The notes beneath the pieces are model-generated. The model had not been told where the DNA came from. It saw nothing but the letters and a program-made list of their open reading frames with translations, and did not search any database. DNA of 33,889 bases, from contig JAABYT010000024.1 in the NCBI GenBank assembly GCA_011775625.1, forward strand, positions 1 to 33,889. The letters run 5' to 3'. Position 1 is the first letter of the stretch; every line of letters starts with the position of its first letter. Position numbers and translations under genes: made by a program. This DNA is from Gammaproteobacteria bacterium. GTDB taxonomy: Bacteria > Pseudomonadota > Gammaproteobacteria > HK1. This document shows positions 29,372 through 33,889 of this stretch, piece after piece.

Positions 29372-31266
29372 TAGCGGGTCGGTTGTGGTTCGCCCGTCAG
29401 CAACCGCGGTCTGCCTCGAACGAATCGCGCCCACGAGAGCTGGCGATCGATCTTGTTTTGCTCGTTGAGCGACAGCTTGCCGGTCGCGCCCTGAAATTCC
29501 GTGTAATGCTGGGCGCGCAGCCGGCCGAGCTCCTTGACCAGGTGGTAGCCATCGACACCGAAAGCATAAAGGCGCACGAACGCCTTGAACGAATCGCCCC
29601 ACAGGGTCTCGACGTTGCGGCGCAGCTCGGCGCTGCGCGCTGCCGGGTCGAGCACCCAGGGCATGTCGCCGAAGACGACCCCTTCGACATCCCTGTCGGC
29701 GGTGGCGTCGGCAATGCCGGAATAGACGTGCGAGGTCGCGTAAACGGGCAGGTCCTGCGCCTGGTGGAATTCGAGCTGCGGGCGCAGCTGTCGGGCCTGA
29801 ACGGGAAAGGCCGCCATGAAAACGAAATCCACATCGCGGCGCCGGCGTGCCTCCTTTTTGATGTCGACGCCCAGCACCTGGCGCAATGAACGGTATCGGG
29901 ACTCGCTGCCATCGATGTCCAATAGCTTTCTGACGGGCGTCGACATGTCCGATCCATCGTTCAGGTAGGTCTGCACCTCGACGACCCGGCCTCCGAGCTT
30001 CTCCCACGCCTGCGCGAACGCGCCGGCTACCCGTTCGCCCCACGCACCTGCCGGGGCCAGCACCGCGGCGTTGCTGTGGTCGGCAAACCACGCGTACTCG
30101 GCAACGAGCTTTGCTTCCGATTCCGGCGAGAGGGCGAACTGGAAAAGACCGGTCGTCGGCATCGCGGCCGAGCGCTCGCTGTCGGTACCGTTGTCGGTAT
30201 CGGCGTGATTGAGGGTCAGCGTCGGCACTGGAAGGGCGGCGCTCTCGGCCAGTCGCGCCACCGATGCTCGCCGGAGCGGACCGACGACGAAATCCGCCCC
30301 TTCCTCGACGACCTGGTCGTAGACGCTGCGAACGTCGCCGCTCGAGGTGTCGCGCACGATGACGGCCGGCCGGTTCTGGACGTCGGGATCCGCGAACCAC
30401 GCGGCCATGAAACCGTCGCGCACCGCCTCGGCAGCCTTGCCGAACTGGCCTTCGAATGGCAGCAGCAGCGCCACGCTTCGCGCCGGCGACCAGGCGAAGT
30501 GACCGTCGTCCATGAGCATCGGAACAACCGATTCGCCGGCCGGGTGCCCCGGGTAACGATGTCGCCAAAGGGCCACCGCCTGCGAGAGCGCGACCGGATC
30601 GGTGAGCGTTGCCGATCCGATGGCGGCGAGCTCGATCCAGCCGCCGAGGGTGCTCGGTGGCGGAATGTGCGCCGCCTCGAGAGCCTCGGGTGAGAGCTGG
30701 GTGAGCGACTGCCAGATGCGCCGGCGATTCTCGTTGAGCGCGGCGCCGTCGGTGACGAGCAGCTCGAGCTGGACCCGCTCGCGCGCGGACGCGAGGTGCT
30801 CGCCGGCCGCCTCCAGCGCGTCGGCGCGCACGCTACGGTAACGCGCCACGAGATCCGGCGGCGCGTCTTCGCGCGGGGCCGCGGCGAGCAGCCTGAGCGC
30901 CTCGTCGGTGCGTTCATCCACCAGCGCCAGCTGCGCCTCGACCAGGTTTCGGCGCACCTGCAGGTCCCGCGACGGCGTTGGCGCACCGCTCTCGGCGAGG
31001 ATGCGACGTGCGGCGTCCGGCCTTTTGGCGAGCACGAAGGCCGAGGCCGCTTCGAGCCGGTAACGCATCGCCGCGTCGCCCGCGGAGAGCTCGGCGAGAC
31101 GCAGAAACTCCTGGGCCGCCGGCAGGTACTCACCGCTCTGCATGTGCGTCCTCGCCACGCGCGTCGCCTCGCTGTCCGGCTCGACGGCACGTTGCGGAGC
31201 GGTTTCGCAGGCCGAGATCAGCACGGCTGAAACGACGAGGCTGGCGAATGTGCGCGCAATAGACAT
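29371..31266 (-). CDS. lpoA: LppC/LpoA family lipoprotein, penicillin-binding protein activator
   Basis: LpoA/LppC-type outer-membrane lipoprotein, 631 residues, which in E. coli crosses the periplasm to activate the peptidoglycan synthase PBP1A. The lipobox is VLISAC with Cys20. Residues about 25-300 are TPR-like helices (QSGEYLPAAQEFLRLAELSA, ALRLLAAAP). From about 310 the sequence follows a periplasmic-binding-protein fold: SVALLLPFEGQFGKAAEAVR, DGFMAAWF, VVGPLRRASVARLAE, VFMAAFPVQARQLRPQLEFH and the end segment FQGATGKLSLNEQNKIDRQL. ATG 31266 is chosen because the signal peptide begins there. Divergent from rsmI. Confidence 0.93.
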   Translation of the reverse strand: MSIARTFASLVVSAVLISACETAPQRAVEPDSEATRVARTHMQSGEYLPAAQEFLRLAELSAGDAAMRYRLEAASAFVLAKRPDAARRILAESGAPTPSRDLQVRRNLVEAQLALVDERTDEALRLLAAAPREDAPPDLVARYRSVRADALEAAGEHLASARERVQLELLVTDGAALNENRRRIWQSLTQLSPEALEAAHIPPPSTLGGWIELAAIGSATLTDPVALSQAVALWRHRYPGHPAGESVVPMLMDDGHFAWSPARSVALLLPFEGQFGKAAEAVRDGFMAAWFADPDVQNRPAVIVRDTSSGDVRSVYDQVVEEGADFVVGPLRRASVARLAESAALPVPTLTLNHADTDNGTDSERSAAMPTTGLFQFALSPESEAKLVAEYAWFADHSNAAVLAPAGAWGERVAGAFAQAWEKLGGRVVEVQTYLNDGSDMSTPVRKLLDIDGSESRYRSLRQVLGVDIKKEARRRRDVDFVFMAAFPVQARQLRPQLEFHQAQDLPVYATSHVYSGIADATADRDVEGVVFGDMPWVLDPAARSAELRRNVETLWGDSFKAFVRLYAFGVDGYHLVKELGRLRAQHYTEFQGATGKLSLNEQNKIDRQLSWARFVRGRPRLLTGEPQPTR

Positions 31267-31502
31267 GAAGTGTCGAGTATGAACCACGGTCGTGGCTCCG
31301 CTTTCGAGGCGGCGGTCGGCGTGGATTGTGCTGCAAAGCGGTGCTCTCCGCCACCCCGAGAGCAGCCGCCAACCGCATGCGGGAGAATGGCCGACGTTTG
31401 CACTTCCACAGGTCGACATCGGCGGATCCCATCGGTCGCATCGCGACCCATGGCGGGCGCTGGCGCGTAGAATGCGATCTCCCGCGCTGAGGTGGAAATT
31501 CG

Positions 31503-32408
31503 ATGAACAGCGAGGACCGCAGCTCGACGCCACGCGACCCGCAACGCAGCTCCGGCGCGCTGTACGTGGTCGCGACCCCCATCGGCAATCTTGCGGATAT
31601 CGGTCGCCGCGCGCTCGACGTCCTGGCGGGCGCGGACCTGATTCTCGCCGAGGATACGCGTCACAGCGCCAAGCTGCTGTCGCACTACGGCATTTCGACC
31701 GCCTGTCGTTCCTTTCACGAGCACAACGAGGCGCGCCAGGTCGCGCAGGTGGTGAAACGCATCGCCGACGGCGCGCACGTCGCGCTGATCTGCGATGCCG
31801 GCACGCCGCTTGTCAGCGATCCGGGCTTTCGCCTGGTGGCCGCGCTGCGCGAGCAGGGCCTGGCGGTCATCCCGGTGCCGGGGCCGAGCGCTGCGATTTG
31901 CGCGCTGAGCGTCGCCGGCCTGCCCACCGACCGGTTCTGCTTCGAAGGCTTTCTTCCCAGCCGCTCGAGCGCGCGCCGGCGCGTGCTGCACACGCTCGCG
32001 CGCGAGCCGCGCACGTTGATCTTCTACGAATCGCCGCGCCGGCTGCTGTCCGCCGTCGCCGACATGGCCGTCGAGTTCGGCGACGCGCGACGCGCGGTGC
32101 TGGCGCGGGAGCTCACCAAGATCCACGAGAGCGTCATCAGCGGCACGCTCGCCGAGCTGCGCGATTGGCTCGCGGCGCACGCCGAGCAGCGCCGCGGCGA
32201 GTGCGTGATCGTCGTCGCGGGCGCGGCCCGTGACAGCGACGACGGGCTCGCGGGTGGCGTCGACCCCGAGGCGCTTCTGCGCGTGCTCATCGAGGCGCTG
32301 CCGGTCAAGCAGGCGGTGGCGGTGGCGGCCCGCGTCACCGGCATCAAGCGCAACGTGCTCTACCGCCAGGCGCTGGCGCTCGCCGCCCGCGGGCGCGAAG
32401 ACGGCTAG
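31503..32408 (+). CDS. rsmI: 16S rRNA (cytidine-1402-2'-O)-methyltransferase
   Basis: RsmI, 301 residues, methylates the 2'-OH of C1402 in the decoding centre of 16S rRNA. RsmH, begun at the end of this window, methylates N4 of the same base. Tetrapyrrole-methylase fold signatures are VVATPIGNLADIGRRALDVL, ADLILAEDTRHSAKLLSHYG, SFHEHNEARQ, ALICDAGTPLVSDPGFRLV and VIPVPGPSAAICALSVAGLP, then FYESPRRLLSAVADMA. GAGGTG lies 8 bases before ATG 31503. Divergent from lpoA with a 236-base shared promoter region. Confidence 0.97.
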   Translation: MNSEDRSSTPRDPQRSSGALYVVATPIGNLADIGRRALDVLAGADLILAEDTRHSAKLLSHYGISTACRSFHEHNEARQVAQVVKRIADGAHVALICDAGTPLVSDPGFRLVAALREQGLAVIPVPGPSAAICALSVAGLPTDRFCFEGFLPSRSSARRRVLHTLAREPRTLIFYESPRRLLSAVADMAVEFGDARRAVLARELTKIHESVISGTLAELRDWLAAHAEQRRGECVIVVAGAARDSDDGLAGGVDPEALLRVLIEALPVKQAVAVAARVTGIKRNVLYRQALALAARGREDG

Positions 32409-32425
32409 CGCTGCGCGGGCGTGCC

Positions 32426-32454
32426 TTGATCTGCCGAGCGCCAGCCCCGACACT
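32426..32454 (+). promoter_or_regulatory. rnpB: Promoter of rnpB
   Basis: TTGATC (32426-32431) and GACACT (32449-32454) are spaced by 17 bases. The -10 box ends 6 bases before the first base of the RNase P RNA helix, the distance expected for a transcription start at 32461. Confidence 0.45.
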
Positions 32455-32460
32455 GGTTTA

Positions 32461-32818
32461 TGGGAGTCGGCCAGGCAGTCGCCGTGCCGCGGCCATGCCG
32501 CTCGGCGCGGAGGAAAGTCCGGGCTCCAAAGGGCAGGGTGCCAGGTAACACCTGGGGGGCGCGAGCCCACGGAAAGTGCCACAGAAAAGATACCGCCACG
32601 CCAGCAATGGCGCGGTAAGGGTGAAATGGTGCGGTAAGAGCGCACCGCGCCGCTGGTAACAGCGGCGGCAGGGTAAACCCCACCCGGAGCAAGACCAAAT
32701 AGGGGAGCATAGTGTGGCCCGCACGGCTCCCGGGTAGGTCGCGTGAGGTGTGCGGCGACGTACATCCCAGATGAATGGCTGCCCACGACAGAACCCGGCT
32801 TATCGGCCGGCTCCCATC
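32461..32818 (+). ncRNA. rnpB: RNase P RNA (class A)
   Basis: Catalytic RNA of RNase P, which trims tRNA 5' leaders. The 5' strand GGGAGTCGGCC pairs with the 3' strand GGCCGGCTCCC near 32805-32815 to form the closing helix. Conserved core segments are visible in order: CAGGCAGTCGCC, GAGGAAAGTCCGGGCTCC (CR-I), the tRNA-CCA-binding GGTAA/AGGGTAAACCCC region, AGACCAAATAGGGGAGCATA (J-type loop with adjacent helix), and ACAGAACCCGGCTTATCGG (CR-V). The 3' end is set from the helix and may be off by a few bases. Position between rsmI and mraZ matches other gammaproteobacteria. Confidence 0.97.
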
Positions 32819-33214
32819 TGCCTGCTACGCGGGCAGACGGGAGCTGCGCGTCGCGCGCAGGCTCCGTTTAGAGCTTTCCGGCGCTGCGCGGCCCCCCCGG
32901 GGCCTCGCGGATTCGAGGGGAGCGGGGTCGGGACCGCGCCTCGTTCATAACCCTCACCCCTGACGCCTCTCCCATCGGGGCAGAGGCGGATCCTTTGTTT
33001 AGTTCCTGGAAGTGGGGCGATTTCGGGCAATCGCGGCCGCCCGCGCTCGGCCCGGCCCGCCTTTTGACAATTCGCTTTAAGTGTTGAGGGCAACAGGATG
33101 ATGGGGAACAGGTTCTTCCATCGCGGTTCGGATCGGCGCCGGCCCGTCTGACACGGTTTGTCTCTAAGTCACTGTCTCATAAGCAAGATTTCGCCAGATT
33201 TCGGGGCGATTTTC
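32819..33214. other. Intergenic region between rnpB and the mraZ promoter
   Basis: About 400 bases after the RNase P RNA. It holds a GGCCCC/GGGGCC inverted repeat near 32889-32903, the likely terminator listed separately, and an AT-richer stretch from about 33060 leading to the mraZ promoter. Neither strand has a credible coding frame. Confidence 0.5.
32964..33000 (+). terminator. Possible terminator before mraZ
   Basis: Imperfect hairpin CGCCTCT-CCC-ATC-GGG-gc-AGAGGCG: a 7-bp outer stem and 3-bp inner stem separated by a 2-base bulge, followed by GGATCCTTTGTTT. It would stop transcription of rnpB, whose end lies about 150 bases upstream. The T-tract is interrupted, so the call is moderate. 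Confidence 0.4.
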
Positions 33215-33244
33215 TTGACACCGGCAGAGCCCAGTAACCATAAT
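33215..33244 (+). promoter_or_regulatory. mraZ: Strong sigma70-type promoter of the mraZ/dcw operon
   Basis: TTGACA (33215-33220, perfect -35) and CATAAT (33239-33244, 5 of 6) with an 18-base spacer. Transcription would start near 33251, right at the first of five operator repeats. This is the first promoter of the division and cell-wall cluster. Confidence 0.8.
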
Positions 33245-33252
33245 TTGCGCCA

Positions 33253-33298
33253 GTGGGAGATTGTGGGGAAAAGTGGATCTTTGGGGATGTTCGGGGAT
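33253..33298 (+). promoter_or_regulatory. mraZ: MraZ operator: five 10-bp-phased repeats
   Basis: Five G-rich boxes begin exactly every 10 bases: GTGGGA (33253), GTGGGG (33263), GTGGAT (33273), GGGGAT (33283) and GGGGAT (33293). The spacing of one helical turn and the TGGG-N core match the direct repeats bound by MraZ in E. coli, where three are described. The last box lies about 6 bases before GTG 33304 and also serves as the ribosome-binding sequence, so repressor and ribosome sites overlap at the DNA/RNA level. Confidence 0.8.
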
Positions 33299-33303
33299 AG
33301 CAA

Positions 33304-33762
33304 GTGTTTCGAGGCGAGTATTCACTCAGCCTAGACGCGAAGGGACGTCTGGCCATTCCCAGCCGCTATCGGCAGCGGCTGGTGGAGACCTGCGGCGGCA
33401 AGCTGATCGTCACCATCAGCCTGCTCGAGCGCTGTCTCGTCGTCTATCCATTCCCCCGCTGGCAGCGCATCGAGGACGAGCTCAAGGGACTGCCGGCCCT
33501 GGACCAGAAAGCTCAGGCGATCAACCACCTGCTCATCGGCCACGCCGTCGACTGCGACATGGACTCCCAGGGCCGCGTGCTGCTCACGCAGACCCTGCGC
33601 GGCTTCGCCGGCCTCGACAAACGCATCATGATGGTCGGGCAGGTGGACAAGTTCGAGCTCTGGGACGAGGCGGGCTGGAACCAGCGCCGCGAAGAGCTGC
33701 TCGGCGCGGTTCCCCAGCTCCACGAGGAACCCTCCGATGCCTTGCGCAATCTGGTCCTCTAG
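33304..33762 (+). CDS. mraZ: Transcriptional regulator MraZ
   Basis: MraZ, 152 residues, an AbrB-fold ring-forming DNA-binding protein that represses its own operon. The two MraZ repeats are visible: SLDAKGRLAIPSRYRQRL in the first half and DCDMDSQGRVLLTQTLR in the second, each carrying the family D-xx-GR type motif (DAKGR and DSQGR). The C-terminus KFELWDEAGW is conserved. The GTG start is preceded by GGGGA, part of the operator repeats. rsmH starts 5 bases after the stop. Confidence 0.97.
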   Translation: MFRGEYSLSLDAKGRLAIPSRYRQRLVETCGGKLIVTISLLERCLVVYPFPRWQRIEDELKGLPALDQKAQAINHLLIGHAVDCDMDSQGRVLLTQTLRGFAGLDKRIMMVGQVDKFELWDEAGWNQRREELLGAVPQLHEEPSDALRNLVL

Positions 33763-33767
33763 GAGCG

Positions 33768-33889
33768 ATGACCGACGCACATGGGCGCGCGCACGTACCG
33801 GTTCTACTCGCCGAGGTCATCGATGGCCTGCGCGTGCTCAGCGACGGCATCTACATGGACTGCACCTTCGGCCGCGGCGGTCACACGCG
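33768..33889 (+). CDS. rsmH: 16S rRNA (cytosine-1402-N4)-methyltransferase, 5' part
   Basis: The first 40 codons of RsmH (MraW), cut off by the end of the window. The visible part has AHVPVLLAEVIDGLRV and YMDCTFGRGGHT, the characteristic N-terminus with the SAM-binding DxTFGxGGHs motif. It methylates N4 of C1402 in 16S rRNA. ATG 33768 follows AGGAG, itself partly made by the mraZ stop region. Confidence 0.93.
   Translation, partial: MTDAHGRAHVPVLLAEVIDGLRVLSDGIYMDCTFGRGGHT

Noticed and set aside
29372-30568. Long upstream extension of the yraN frame inside lpoA
   Set aside because: The real YraN begins at GTG 29371. The extension is an Arg/Ala/Gly-rich shadow of lpoA.
31218-32786. 522-codon minus-strand open frame across rsmI and rnpB
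   Set aside because: It lies opposite rsmI, whose motifs are unmistakable, and runs through the RNase P RNA. The translation is low-complexity Arg/Ala-rich, typical of antisense frames in GC-rich DNA.

Overview
This is a GC-rich stretch of a gammaproteobacterial chromosome. The gene order from murA through hisGDC, a DegS-type protease, petABC, sspAB, yraN, lpoA, rsmI and rnpB to mraZ-rsmH is, from memory, close to the order in Pseudomonas and relatives. The queA-tgt-yajC-secD-secF block is also a classical gammaproteobacterial cluster. I cannot name the genus; an environmental gammaproteobacterium outside the well-studied families fits best.

Positions 1-9150 are the accessory, lineage-specific part, and all genes there lie on the minus strand. 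It holds a two-gene unit of lipoproteins (a TPR lipoprotein, then a PD40 beta-propeller/TPR lipoprotein), a secreted protein with a PPC domain and a calcium-loop motif, a cytidylate-kinase-like protein, and a large TPR-CHAT lipoprotein with an intact His/Cys caspase-like dyad. Four of these five proteins appear to be exported, so the region looks devoted to the cell envelope. Two of its long gaps contain short coding-like remnants.

Positions 9227-21899 begin with tRNA-Leu(CAA), divergent from a long plus-strand series: queA-tgt (queuosine tRNA modification), yajC-secD-secF (Sec translocon accessory), mlaF-mlaE-mlaD-mlaB (phospholipid transport), a BolA/IbaG-family gene, murA (peptidoglycan), and hisG-hisD-hisC (histidine). 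Genes abut or overlap by a few bases throughout. The mla series lacks mlaC, which sits between mlaD and mlaB in E. coli.

Positions 21886-24129 hold two minus-strand genes, a degS/algW-type periplasmic protease and an LLM flavin-dependent oxidoreductase. From 24130 the plus strand carries petA-petB-petC (cytochrome bc1 complex) and sspA-sspB. A DUF3301-type membrane protein (minus) and a macro-domain protein (plus) follow, then yraN and lpoA (minus), rsmI (plus), the RNase P RNA gene rnpB (plus), and the start of the division and cell-wall (dcw) cluster: mraZ and the 5' end of rsmH, cut by the window edge. The mraZ leader has a strong sigma70-type promoter followed by five repeats spaced exactly 10 bp apart, matching the known MraZ autoregulatory operator but with more copies than the three described in E. 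coli.

No insertion sequence, phage gene, CRISPR array or classical defence island is visible. The most interesting points are the CHAT-TPR lipoprotein, the mlaC-less mla operon joined to secDF, the five-copy MraZ operator, and a probably leaderless queA transcript.
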